Positions 8,179 through 16,062 of a stretch of 64,000 nucleotides of DNA are shown piece by piece. Source of the stretch: CAZLCC01 sp964570845 (GTDB lineage Bacteria; Patescibacteriota; Saccharimonadia; Saccharimonadales; Saccharimonadaceae); assembly GCA_964570845.1 (NCBI GenBank), contig CAZMZB010000001.1, positions 62,001-126,000 of the forward strand, given 5' to 3'. The stretch's first letter is position 1, and every line of letters starts with the position of its first letter. The notes beneath the pieces are model-generated. The model saw nothing but the letters and a program-made list of their open reading frames with translations. It made no database searches and had not been told where the DNA came from. Made by a program: the position numbers and the translations under genes.

Positions 8179-9468
8179 TTACTTTACATTCAATTCCAAA
8201 AGACGCTGAATGGTTTTTTCGGTTAATACCCGGTTTGCAAGGTCACGGCGCGCTTCGGGTGTGTCGAGCTGTGTGCGAACATTTTCATTGCCTGCATATT
8301 GCGCCATCAGTTCTGCATAGCGATTATCAAGCTCTTTTTTGCTTGCCTCAATTTTTTCAGCTTTCGTGAGTTCAGCTAGGACAAGACCTGACTGCACACG
8401 GGCAACTGCTGCGTCTTTGAGTTCTTTTTCCTGCCAGTCTTCCTTATCTTTAAAGCCTTTTTCAGTTAAATATTGCTCTAAAGTTACACCGCGAGCCATC
8501 AAGTTCTGCACCATATCTTGCTCGAGGCTTTTTGCCTGATCGTTCACCAGTACTTCAGGCACTGGCACTTTGCTGGCTTTGACAAGCTTTTCAACCAACT
8601 CATCTTTCAGTTTATTATCCCGCTCTTCAGTTTTTCGAGCTGTCAATTCTTTTTTAATATCATCCGTAAGCTCAGCGACAGTCTTAAATGGTCCGCATTT
8701 TGCCGCGAGCTCGTCATCAACTTTTGGCAACACAACTTCGTTAACTTTTTTTACTGTAACTTTGAAGTTCACCTTCGCGCCAGCAAGATGTTTGGCATGA
8801 TACTCTTTTGGAAAAGTCAGCGGAAGATCAAACTTATCGCCTGCTTTCTTACCGACCAAACCTTCTTCAAAGCCCGGAATAAACGTGTTACTGCCAAGAC
8901 TTAGGGGGTAGTCTTTGCCGCTTGCGCCAGGAATATCTTTGCCGTCTTTACCAGTACCATGAAAGTCAATCCATACTTCATCTTTATTCTTTGCTGCTCG
9001 GTCGACTTCTTTTTTCTCAGCAAAGTTAAGCTGCATGCGCTCCAACACTTCATCAATATCTTTTTTAGAAATACTTACTTTTGGTTTTGCTACTTTTAGC
9101 TTTTTATAATCACCAAGCATAACCTTCGGAAGGACTTCAGCTTCTGCCACGAACTCTAAACTTTCACCAGGCACAAACTTCTTCACATCAACGTGCGGAC
9201 GGTCAAGCACCTGTATGTTCTCTTTGGTATATACTTCAACAATTGCTTTATTGATTGCGCGGTCTAAAATCTCATTAGTCAGCGCTTCAGCCGACACATG
9301 CTTCTCGGCGACAGAAGGCGGCAACTTTCCTTTTCGAAAGCCAGGCGCTTTGACTTCACGCGCCAGTCGCACCAGTGCCAGCTCTTTTGCGTCAGCCAGA
9401 TCTTTTTTGTCCAATGTTACGGTTGTTTGTATCTTCGTCTCTGATAGTTTCTTGGTGGTATGTTTCAT
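8179..9468 (-). CDS. tig: Trigger factor (ribosome-associated chaperone, peptidyl-prolyl isomerase)
   Basis: Trigger factor binds near the ribosome exit tunnel and helps nascent chains fold. The 429-residue length is normal. The ribosome-docking loop GFRKGKLP is at about residues 43-50, the FKBP-type isomerase domain at about 145-245 (DFHGTGKDGKDIPGASG through FKVTVKKV), and the helical C-terminal arms follow. It is preceded by an extended -10 promoter only 8 bases before the ATG. It sits close to clpP, as in many genomes where tig-clpP-clpX cluster, though clpX is missing here and an unknown gene intervenes. Confidence 0.96.
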   Translation of the reverse strand: MKHTTKKLSETKIQTTVTLDKKDLADAKELALVRLAREVKAPGFRKGKLPPSVAEKHVSAEALTNEILDRAINKAIVEVYTKENIQVLDRPHVDVKKFVPGESLEFVAEAEVLPKVMLGDYKKLKVAKPKVSISKKDIDEVLERMQLNFAEKKEVDRAAKNKDEVWIDFHGTGKDGKDIPGASGKDYPLSLGSNTFIPGFEEGLVGKKAGDKFDLPLTFPKEYHAKHLAGAKVNFKVTVKKVNEVVLPKVDDELAAKCGPFKTVAELTDDIKKELTARKTEERDNKLKDELVEKLVKASKVPVPEVLVNDQAKSLEQDMVQNLMARGVTLEQYLTEKGFKDKEDWQEKELKDAAVARVQSGLVLAELTKAEKIEASKKELDNRYAELMAQYAGNENVRTQLDTPEARRDLANRVLTEKTIQRLLELNVK

Positions 9469-9476
9469 AAGTAGCT

Positions 9477-9506
9477 ATTCTAACAGATGTAGGAAGAAAT
9501 CTCCAA
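9477..9506 (-). promoter_or_regulatory. tig promoter, extended -10, leaderless
   Basis: TTGGAG (9501-9506), 18-base spacer and TG-T-TAGAAT (9477-9485) on the minus strand, ending 8 bases before the tig ATG at 9468. Confidence 0.5.
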
Positions 9507-9549
9507 CGTAGCGCCGCAAAAGAAATCATCAAAAGGTATCACAGGCTCT

Positions 9550-10839
9550 CTATTGAAGTACTTGAACAATTTTTTCTATTGAAGCCTTTTGCTCTTTTTC
9601 AGTCTTCACATTTTTGAGCGTATATTCGCCGCTCTTGAGCTCTTCTTCGCCCACAAATAATAGGTGCGGAATTTTCTTTTTCACCGCTGCTTTGATTTGC
9701 TTATCAATTTTGCGAGTGGTGATATCAACTTCAACATTCACTCCCCTTTCGCGCAGTTTCGCAGCCACTTTCAGCGCACCGTTTTTTGCTCCGCCAAGTG
9801 GAATGGCATAGAGTTTTGTTTGTGAGATAAATTCTGGCAGTAGTTTATGACTTCTCAAGAAATCTTCTGTCGTGGTGCCGCCCGGTGCCATACCGACGGC
9901 GTTGATTGGCTCTGCGCCAAATAAGCCAACCAAGCCATCATAGCGCCCGCCGCCAAACATTGAGCGACGATTATCGGGGTGATTATCAAACACTTCAAAC
10001 ACGATACCAGTGTAATAATCAAAGCCGCGCATGAGCGTGATATCGAGCTTGGCATTGGCAATTCCCGCGTCTGTCAAAAGTGTGAATAAGTCTCGAATCT
10101 CTTTCACCGCTGCGCTATCACGAATCATCGGCGGAAGATCTGCCATTGATTTCGCCAAAAGAAGCGTATCGATTTTTTCCATTCCAGTTGTGGCTTTCGT
10201 TTCTTCAAAAATAGCCGTAACCTGCTCTTTAAACGCCGCTGCCTCCATTTTGTCTTTTTTATCAAACAGCTTAATCATTTGCTGCGCTTGCTCAACATCA
10301 AGCTGCAGATACTCAGCCATCATGAAATTAATAAGCTTGCGATTGTTCACCTTAATCGTATACATCTCTGAGGTTGCCTTGAATTCTTTCATAAGTTCAG
10401 CTGCCATTACGATCATCTCAGCATCAGCATCAATGGAATCAACACCAAAGATGTCGACATTCAGCTGCCAAAACTCACGTTCACGCCCGTGCTGCGGGCG
10501 CTCATAACGCATGAAATTTGCGATGGAGTACCACCGTGCAGGATAGGGTAATTCTTGACGCCTCCCCGCAATCATGCGGCTTACACTTGGTGTCATTTCA
10601 GGGCGAATCGCCACGTTTCGCCCGCCTCTATCCATAAACTGATAGGTTTGTTCATTGACAATCTCTTGTCCGGTTTTTGCTGCATAAATATCAAGCGGCT
10701 CCAAAAGCGGCGCGCTATATTCTTCATAACCAAAGCGCTCGGAAACGTTTTGCCAGGTATTAAAAATGTAATTCTGCAGGCGCTTGTCTTCGGGATAGTA
10801 ATCGCGCGTGCCCTTGTATGGTCGAGGATTGAGGCTCAT
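9550..10839 (-). CDS. hisS: Histidyl-tRNA synthetase
   Basis: This class II aminoacyl-tRNA synthetase charges tRNA-His with histidine. It is 429 residues, the usual bacterial length. Visible motifs are motif 2 (MRYERPQHGREREFWQLNVD, about residues 109-128), the HisRS signature LMRGFDYYTGIVFEV (about 268-282), and motif 3 GGGRYDGLVGLFG (about 296-308). The C-terminal anticodon-binding domain (about 335-429) is complete. A perfect extended -10 lies 8 bases before the ATG, with no Shine-Dalgarno. Confidence 0.97.
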   Translation of the reverse strand: MSLNPRPYKGTRDYYPEDKRLQNYIFNTWQNVSERFGYEEYSAPLLEPLDIYAAKTGQEIVNEQTYQFMDRGGRNVAIRPEMTPSVSRMIAGRRQELPYPARWYSIANFMRYERPQHGREREFWQLNVDIFGVDSIDADAEMIVMAAELMKEFKATSEMYTIKVNNRKLINFMMAEYLQLDVEQAQQMIKLFDKKDKMEAAAFKEQVTAIFEETKATTGMEKIDTLLLAKSMADLPPMIRDSAAVKEIRDLFTLLTDAGIANAKLDITLMRGFDYYTGIVFEVFDNHPDNRRSMFGGGRYDGLVGLFGAEPINAVGMAPGGTTTEDFLRSHKLLPEFISQTKLYAIPLGGAKNGALKVAAKLRERGVNVEVDITTRKIDKQIKAAVKKKIPHLLFVGEEELKSGEYTLKNVKTEKEQKASIEKIVQVLQ

Positions 10840-10847
10840 ATATTTGC

Positions 10848-10856
10848 ATTATACCA
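10848..10856 (-). promoter_or_regulatory. hisS extended -10 promoter, leaderless
   Basis: TG-G-TATAAT on the minus strand; the hexamer (10848-10853) ends 8 bases before the hisS ATG at 10839. No -35 is needed for extended -10 promoters and none is obvious. Confidence 0.6.
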
Positions 10857-10882
10857 CTGTTTTTATACTAATATGCCAAAAC

Positions 10883-10911
10883 TTGGCGCGATGGCATAAA
10901 TTTGCTACTAT
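10883..10911 (+). promoter_or_regulatory. tRNA-Val promoter
   Basis: TTGGCG (10883-10888), 17-base spacer ending in TGC, then TACTAT (10906-10911), 25 bases upstream of the tRNA. Confidence 0.55.
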
Positions 10912-10936
10912 ACATATGCTCATTTGTTGAGTTTAA

Positions 10937-11013
10937 GGGCGCTTAGCTCAGTTGGCTAGAGCACTTCGTTTACACCGAAGGGGTCGGGGGTTCGAGTCCC
11001 TCAGCGCCCACCA
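10937..11013 (+). tRNA. tRNA-Val (anticodon TAC)
   Basis: A 77-base cloverleaf. The acceptor GGGCGCT pairs with AGCGCCC, the anticodon stem CTTCG/CGAAG encloses loop TTTACAC with anticodon TAC, and the T-loop is TTCGAGT. Discriminator A and the CCA end are encoded. It is followed at once by a strong terminator. Confidence 0.97.
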
Positions 11014-11026
11014 TATAAAATACCCG

Positions 11027-11052
11027 AACCTGCCCCAAGGGCAGGTTTTCTT
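11027..11052 (+). terminator. Rho-independent terminator after tRNA-Val
   Basis: Nine-base stem AACCTGCCC/GGGCAGGTT with loop CAA, followed by TTCTT. Confidence 0.85.
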
Positions 11053-11142
11053 ATTAGAAAATAAAGGATCTGGAGACCATAAAAGTAAGAGGGTCTTTAT
11101 TCCTAGCTACCTAATCATCTATTAACATTCTGAGGGAGGGGG

Positions 11143-11940
11143 TTAAGAGCTGTTCCATTTTTCGATAGCATCTTTTGGGTTAGTAGATCGCATCAACTCT
11201 GTCCCCATAAGTACCGCATCCCCTCTGCCTTGTTGAATTCTTTCTTTATGTTCGGCGATAGGTTGATATCCACTTTCAGCAACAAGAACGACGTCATCTG
11301 GCACATAATAAGATAGGGTATCAAAAGTGCCTAAATCTACTGCCATATCTTCTGCTGTTAAATCTCGATTATTAATACCCACAATTCTAGGATTCAGTTC
11401 TAACGCTCGTTCTAGTTCAACCGCATCATGTGCTTCTACTAAAACATCTATGCCAATATTCTCCGCATAGTCATGTAAGTTTCTCAGCTCGCCATCATCA
11501 TCAAATCCACCAACTATTAAAAGTATAGCCGAGGCTCCTAAAGCAGCAGCTTCAAGAATTTGATATTTTTCTCTTATAAAGTCTTTTCTCAGAATCGGTA
11601 TGTCCGATTCTAATCTGACCTTTCTAATAAAATCTAAAGATCCGGAGAACTTATGCCTAATAGTTAAAATAGACATCGCAGCCGCACCCCCTCTAGTGTA
11701 AGTATAGGTGGCATCTTCAATACTCCAACCTGTATTAATATCCCCCATACTCGGAGATGCTTGCTTGAATTCCGCGATCATACTAACCCCAGCACCTCTT
11801 TTCAAACGATCTCTAAAGTGCCCATCGAGATAGGCAGAGTCTTGTCGCATAGACTCTAATTCACCCTCTGAAACCTCTTGTTTTCTTAAGTCAGTTTCAT
11901 ATTCAGCGGCCTCATAGAGAGATTTTAATCTTTCAATCAT
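11143..11940 (-). CDS. trpC: Indole-3-glycerol-phosphate synthase
   Basis: This enzyme closes the indole ring in tryptophan synthesis, converting carboxyphenylamino-deoxyribulose phosphate to indole-3-glycerol phosphate. The 265-residue TIM barrel keeps the family's active-site segments: IAEFKQASPSMG, PILRKDFI, VEAHD, GINNRDL and AESGYQ, so it should be active. No other trp gene is in the window; it stands alone between tRNA-Val and tRNA-Leu. That setting, with an incomplete pathway, suggests scavenged anthranilate intermediates, another use, or acquisition at a tRNA site. A 16-base palindrome (11938-11953) includes the start codon. Confidence 0.93.
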   Translation of the reverse strand: MIERLKSLYEAAEYETDLRKQEVSEGELESMRQDSAYLDGHFRDRLKRGAGVSMIAEFKQASPSMGDINTGWSIEDATYTYTRGGAAAMSILTIRHKFSGSLDFIRKVRLESDIPILRKDFIREKYQILEAAALGASAILLIVGGFDDDGELRNLHDYAENIGIDVLVEAHDAVELERALELNPRIVGINNRDLTAEDMAVDLGTFDTLSYYVPDDVVLVAESGYQPIAEHKERIQQGRGDAVLMGTELMRSTNPKDAIEKWNSS

Positions 11941-11953
11941 AGTATTTACTATG
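11938..11953. repeat. Short palindrome spanning the trpC start codon
   Basis: Seven-base arms CATAGTA/TACTATG around two bases; one end is the trpC ATG. It could be an operator or a chance repeat in A+T-rich DNA. Confidence 0.3.
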
Positions 11954-11976
11954 CTTTCTTCGTCAAATTGATATTA

Positions 11977-12065
11977 TGGTGGGCAAGAGAAGACTTGAAC
12001 TTCCACGACCTAAAGCGGTCACTAGCCCCTCAAGCTAGCGCGTCTACCAATTCCGCCACTTGCCC
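11977..12065 (-). tRNA. tRNA-Leu (anticodon GAG)
   Basis: An 89-base class II tRNA with a long variable arm. The acceptor GGGCAAG pairs with CTTGCCC, the anticodon stem CTAGC/GCTAG encloses loop TTGAGGG (anticodon GAG), and discriminator A plus CCA are encoded. Confidence 0.96.
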
Positions 12066-12088
12066 ATATTGTTAAGTATTCTTGCGAT

Positions 12089-12117
12089 ATTGTATGTAAT
12101 TAAACAGATTAGTGCAA
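12089..12117 (-). promoter_or_regulatory. tRNA-Leu promoter
   Basis: TTGCAC (12112-12117), 17-base spacer and TACAAT (12089-12094) on the minus strand, 23 bases before the tRNA. Confidence 0.6.
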
Positions 12118-12121
12118 TGTT

Positions 12122-13909
12122 TTATGGTGTTTTGTAACGTAATCCCTGTTTTACTGTCCAGTATTCTACTAACCGATAGCGGTCTACCGGGCTCACTATT
12201 GAAGCATTTGACGATAAAGTGCGGACCTCATTATTAGATCCATATCGTATCACTGGCTGATATAGTGCGATAGCTGGAATATCTTTAAGCCATTGGCGCA
12301 CGAAGACCGTATATTTCGTGTCGCGTAGTGGCTCTTCGAATCGAGCGCGAGCGCTAAGAAGCGCGTCATCAGCTACGCCTGAGTTATAATTTGCAAAGTT
12401 TAATCCATCCTGGGTTGCTTGTGAAGAATGCCAATAGGCATATACATCCGGATCAGCACCAATCGCAAGTTCATAAACAAGTACATCGTATGCTCTCGGT
12501 CTTAAGACGTTCTGTTGGATATTTTCTGGTGCAACAAGACGAGTTTCGACTTTAACACCAAGTTTTTTCCATTGTTTCTTAAGCTCCTTGACAACCACAG
12601 GATAATCACCACTATTAAGGCTCACAAGATTAATAATTAACTGCTGGGATCCCTTTTTACGAATACCATCATTACCTTTTTTCCAACCCGCCTGATCTAA
12701 GATTTTATTAGCCTGTTTCTGGTTAAATTTCGGCTGCTTTAGTGAAGCAATCCCCTTTACTTGCCCGTTTAACAGTGGGCCTTCAAGTATACTTGCACTG
12801 TTTCCGATTTTTTCACGAATCTTTTCAATATCTGTTCCATGGCGCAGCGCACTGCGAACCTTTTGGTCTTTCAAAACTGTGCTATCTGTGCGAAAGATTG
12901 CATATGCCCCATGATTAATCGATACGTGCGCAATAGTAAAATTACTCTCCAGCTTCTTTGCCACTTGAGCAGAAAGCTCATTAACGGTATTAATTTCCTG
13001 TGTTCTCAGCGCCTTTTCAAGTTCACTATTTTTTCCATATACATGCAGTTGAAGGCTCTCAATTTTTGGCTTACCTTTAAAATAATCATTAAATGCTTCC
13101 AGATACATAACACTACGCCCTTGATTCTTATTCAAATTTTGCAAACTACGAAATACAAAAGGTCCACTCCCAACCGGATGCAAACTGAAGCTGCTCTCGC
13201 GAATATTTTCAGGAGGAATATCCTTAAGCAAGTGTTCCGGCACAATACCAAAGTTCAGCGCATTAAGAAATGGCGAGTACACCGCTGGAAGTGTAAATAC
13301 AACCGTTTTATCATCAGTCGCTGATGCGTCAATGTCTTTCCAGCTACTATATAGCGGCGAGTTTACTTTGGGATTTTTCATCAGATTAACAGTGAATACG
13401 ACATCTTTACTCGTCAACTTTTTGCCATCATGCCAACGAACATTGTCTTTGAGCGTAATGATATATTTTTTTCCACCATCTTCAAGACGCCAGTTCTGCG
13501 CCACATCACCTCGTACCCTATTGTGCCTATCATACGAAAAGAGACCGGAAAATATCATCTGTGTCGCGGAACGTTCCGCGTTTGAAGTTGCAAAAAGTGG
13601 ATTCAAAGTTCCGAGCGGACCTACTAAACCTTCCGCGTAGGTGCCACCTGGAACAGACGCTTTTTCTGTATAAGAATTTTGAAACCATATTGTTTGCACC
13701 CCAGTCAACACGATTAGTAACGCTATAAGAAAAAGCCAGCCCAGCATATGTCGGCGCACTTCATAAATACTACTCCACCGCCGAACGACAAATTTATGCG
13801 CGTGCTTTAACGTGGCTTTTTCAGCCTTTTTAGCACGCTTATTCAGCTTCTTGCGATCAACCTTAAGCCGATCGAATCGCCGCCAACTGTTTTTATCTTC
13901 TGGATCCAT
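12122..13909 (-). CDS. Membrane-tethered ABC-type peptide/solute-binding protein (SBP family 5)
   Basis: A 595-residue extracytoplasmic binding protein of the oligopeptide/nickel family, which normally delivers peptides to an ABC importer. The family pattern runs from GTLNPLFATSNAERSATQMI (residue 100 on) through YIITLKDNVRWHDGKKLTSKDVVFT and SGPFVF. It is unusual in having a basic cytoplasmic stretch of about 55 residues and one transmembrane helix (WLFLIALLIVLTGVQTIWF) rather than a lipobox, so it is anchored by a helix. The permease and ATPase genes of an importer are not adjacent. It follows secG by 19 bases and is probably in the same operon. Confidence 0.88.
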   Translation of the reverse strand: MDPEDKNSWRRFDRLKVDRKKLNKRAKKAEKATLKHAHKFVVRRWSSIYEVRRHMLGWLFLIALLIVLTGVQTIWFQNSYTEKASVPGGTYAEGLVGPLGTLNPLFATSNAERSATQMIFSGLFSYDRHNRVRGDVAQNWRLEDGGKKYIITLKDNVRWHDGKKLTSKDVVFTVNLMKNPKVNSPLYSSWKDIDASATDDKTVVFTLPAVYSPFLNALNFGIVPEHLLKDIPPENIRESSFSLHPVGSGPFVFRSLQNLNKNQGRSVMYLEAFNDYFKGKPKIESLQLHVYGKNSELEKALRTQEINTVNELSAQVAKKLESNFTIAHVSINHGAYAIFRTDSTVLKDQKVRSALRHGTDIEKIREKIGNSASILEGPLLNGQVKGIASLKQPKFNQKQANKILDQAGWKKGNDGIRKKGSQQLIINLVSLNSGDYPVVVKELKKQWKKLGVKVETRLVAPENIQQNVLRPRAYDVLVYELAIGADPDVYAYWHSSQATQDGLNFANYNSGVADDALLSARARFEEPLRDTKYTVFVRQWLKDIPAIALYQPVIRYGSNNEVRTLSSNASIVSPVDRYRLVEYWTVKQGLRYKTP

Positions 13910-13928
13910 CGATATTTAATATCTTGCT

Positions 13929-14153
13929 TTAGGCTAAGAGGAGCCCGGCTAAAAGCGACCCAACAAAAATACACGCTAAAACAATAGTGGCTTCAAACAA
14001 GCTCTTGTCTGTGCCTCGTCGAGTGGTAAAAAGCTCTCCAGAGCTACCAAAGCCAGCGCCCAAAGATGCGCCACGTGCCTGCAAAAGAATACAAATTACC
14101 ATAAGGCTTGCCGAACCAACAATCAGAAATTCGAGAAGTGTATTAATATTCAT
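13929..14153 (-). CDS. secG: Protein translocase subunit SecG
   Basis: A 74-residue protein with two transmembrane helices and the SecG loop ICILLQARGASLGAGFGSSGELF between them, which is diagnostic. SecG supports SecYE and SecA in protein export at the inner membrane. Its ATG overlaps the stop of the upstream gene by four bases (ATGA). Confidence 0.92.
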   Translation of the reverse strand: MNINTLLEFLIVGSASLMVICILLQARGASLGAGFGSSGELFTTRRGTDKSLFEATIVLACIFVGSLLAGLLLA

Positions 14154-14545
14154 CTATGTAAAGCCTCCTTTGGTGATGAGCGCTGAAGCTCAAGTACGCC
14201 ACTAATCACATAATTTATTAAACTGAGTAACATTCCGGTCAAAATCGCATGACCAAAAGACATATCAAGTCCTGGTACTAAGTTTACCGAAATATAGACC
14301 AAAAATCCATTCACAACCAGCATAAAAAGCCCTAAAGTGAGTAAAATAGCCGGCAAAGATAAGATAATAATCAAAGGTCTTAAAAGAGAGTTGAAAAGAG
14401 AAAAAACCAACCCTGCAACAAAAATACTACCAAGCGTAACATTTGTATAGTCGTCACTAAATGTACCGAGCAGTTTTGCTGCAAGCCATAACCCAAAGGT
14501 GCTGGCAATAAAGCGAAGAAAGAAAATAGCAAACTGTTTTTTCAT
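14150..14545 (-). CDS. Phage holin family 4 / YvlD-type membrane protein
   Basis: A 131-residue protein with four transmembrane helices and the family segments LFNSLLRPLIIILSLP and LTLGLFMLVVNG. Despite the family name it is usually a housekeeping membrane protein of unknown role, not a lysis holin, and nothing here suggests a prophage. A TATAAT box ends 12 bases before the ATG. It overlaps secG by four bases. Confidence 0.85.
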   Translation of the reverse strand: MKKQFAIFFLRFIASTFGLWLAAKLLGTFSDDYTNVTLGSIFVAGLVFSLFNSLLRPLIIILSLPAILLTLGLFMLVVNGFLVYISVNLVPGLDMSFGHAILTGMLLSLINYVISGVLELQRSSPKEALHR

Positions 14546-14560
14546 ATTATTTACATGTTA

Positions 14561-16033
14561 TTATACCTGATTTTTTATGTAGAGAAACAAAGTCTGAGCC
14601 TTTGTTTCTCCAATTACCTCTATTACTTGCTTTTTACTTGCGCCTTTTACTGCTCGCAAGCTGCCAAATGTTTTGATAAGTTTTTTGCGAGTTGCCGGTC
14701 CGATGCCGGGAATATCCTCAAGCTCACTCGCTGTTTGTCGCCTACGCTTTAATACCGTGTGATAGCTCACCGCGAAACGATGTGATTCATTTCTAATTCG
14801 TTGTAAAAGCTTTACAATATCAGAATTCTTATCAAGTAATACCAGCTGAAACTCATCGCTCTCCTGAGAAATTGGCGCACCAGTAACAACCCGTACATTA
14901 CTTCTGGTTTTGTGAATTACAATTTCTTCTTCTTTTTTTGCAATACCAACAACAGGAATATTTAGTTCCTTTTCTTCTAGAGCTTTTAAAGCCGCATCAA
15001 GTTGTCCTTTACCGCCATCAATCAATAGTAAGTCTGGTTTTTCCCATTTATCATTCCTGCCTGAAAATCGTCTTGAAAGCGCTTCTTTCATATGGGCAAA
15101 ATCATCATTTCCAGGGATGCGAAGCTTAAATTTTCGATACTCCGCTTTGTCTGCCACGCCATTCGTCGCCACCACCATACTTGCCACATTATTCGTGCCG
15201 CTCATATGCGAAATATCATAGCCTTCAATACGTCTTGGAATTTTCTTGAGTCCCAAAAGTTCCTTGAGTCCAGTAAGCGCCTGGTCTTTTGAAAGATCCA
15301 AAAACTCATCTCGCCCAAACATGATCTGTCGCTGCAACTCTCCAAGGTGTCGAATATCATTTCTTAGTTTTGCCGCTTCTTCAAATCGTTTTTCTTTTGC
15401 CGCAACTTTCATCTCAGCTTCCAGCTCTTTAACTAATAGCTTCCTCCCACCAGCTAAATATCGTGTGAGTTTTCGCAGATTTTTTTTATATTCTCCCAAA
15501 GAGCCACCCACTTCCAAACCAGGTGTCAAACCAAGATGATAGTTCAAGTCAGCTTTTTTGGGTAGCTTATTGCTCGTGTAATAGGGAAATACCTTCCGCA
15601 GCAATCGCAGTGCTTTCTTTACTGCAAAACCATTAAAATATGGTCCGTAATATTCCGCCTTGTCATCTGCCGGCTGGCGAGTCGTACTAACATATGGTAC
15701 TTCACTTTTCGTATCAATTCGCACAAACAGTTGACTTTTATCATCGCGCAGCAAAATGTTATAACGCGGTTTATAGCGCTTCACCATTTCACTTTCTAAA
15801 AACAAAGCATCAAGTTCGGACTCTGTTTCGACCCAATCAACATCAGTAATTTCCGCTACCAAAGCCTGTGTTTTCACATCCTTATCTTTAATGTTCTGGA
15901 AGTATTGCCGCACACGATTTTTCAAAATCGCTGCCTTGCCAATATAAATAATCTCGCCGGATTTTGATTTATGAAAATACACCCCTGGCGAGCGTGGCAG
16001 GGTTTTGAGCTTGGTCTCAAGTTTTCTATTCAC
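14561..16033 (-). CDS. uvrC: UvrABC excinuclease subunit C, shortened and lacking the Fe-S cysteines
   Basis: UvrC makes both incisions in nucleotide excision repair. The 490-residue product, about 100 shorter than typical, has the GIY-YIG nuclease domain (residues 15-95, GVYFHKS...IIYIGKA), the UVR helix pair that binds UvrB (about 200-235), the RNase H-like endonuclease domain (EGYDISHMSGT, LLLIDGGKGQL) and C-terminal helix-hairpin-helix repeats (LEDIPGIGPATRKKL). Between the first two domains most UvrC proteins have four cysteines for an iron-sulfur cluster; here the corresponding segment KADLNYHLGLTPGLEVG has none. uvrA and a uvrD-like helicase are also in the window; uvrB is not. Confidence 0.95.
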   Translation of the reverse strand: MNRKLETKLKTLPRSPGVYFHKSKSGEIIYIGKAAILKNRVRQYFQNIKDKDVKTQALVAEITDVDWVETESELDALFLESEMVKRYKPRYNILLRDDKSQLFVRIDTKSEVPYVSTTRQPADDKAEYYGPYFNGFAVKKALRLLRKVFPYYTSNKLPKKADLNYHLGLTPGLEVGGSLGEYKKNLRKLTRYLAGGRKLLVKELEAEMKVAAKEKRFEEAAKLRNDIRHLGELQRQIMFGRDEFLDLSKDQALTGLKELLGLKKIPRRIEGYDISHMSGTNNVASMVVATNGVADKAEYRKFKLRIPGNDDFAHMKEALSRRFSGRNDKWEKPDLLLIDGGKGQLDAALKALEEKELNIPVVGIAKKEEEIVIHKTRSNVRVVTGAPISQESDEFQLVLLDKNSDIVKLLQRIRNESHRFAVSYHTVLKRRRQTASELEDIPGIGPATRKKLIKTFGSLRAVKGASKKQVIEVIGETKAQTLFLYIKNQV

Positions 16034-16062
16034 AATTCTATTATACGAGCTTTTACCGACGT

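Noticed and set aside
11048..11142. Second terminator between the tRNA-Val terminator and trpC (AATAAAG/CTTTATT arms)
   Set aside because: The loop is long and the inner pairing poor, so it is too weak to call.
14150..14545. Prophage remnant suggested by the holin-family name and the baseplate-J-like protein at 35.5-37.1 kb
   Set aside because: The two genes are 21 kb apart in housekeeping operons with no terminase, capsid, tail or integrase; both families occur as ordinary chromosomal proteins.
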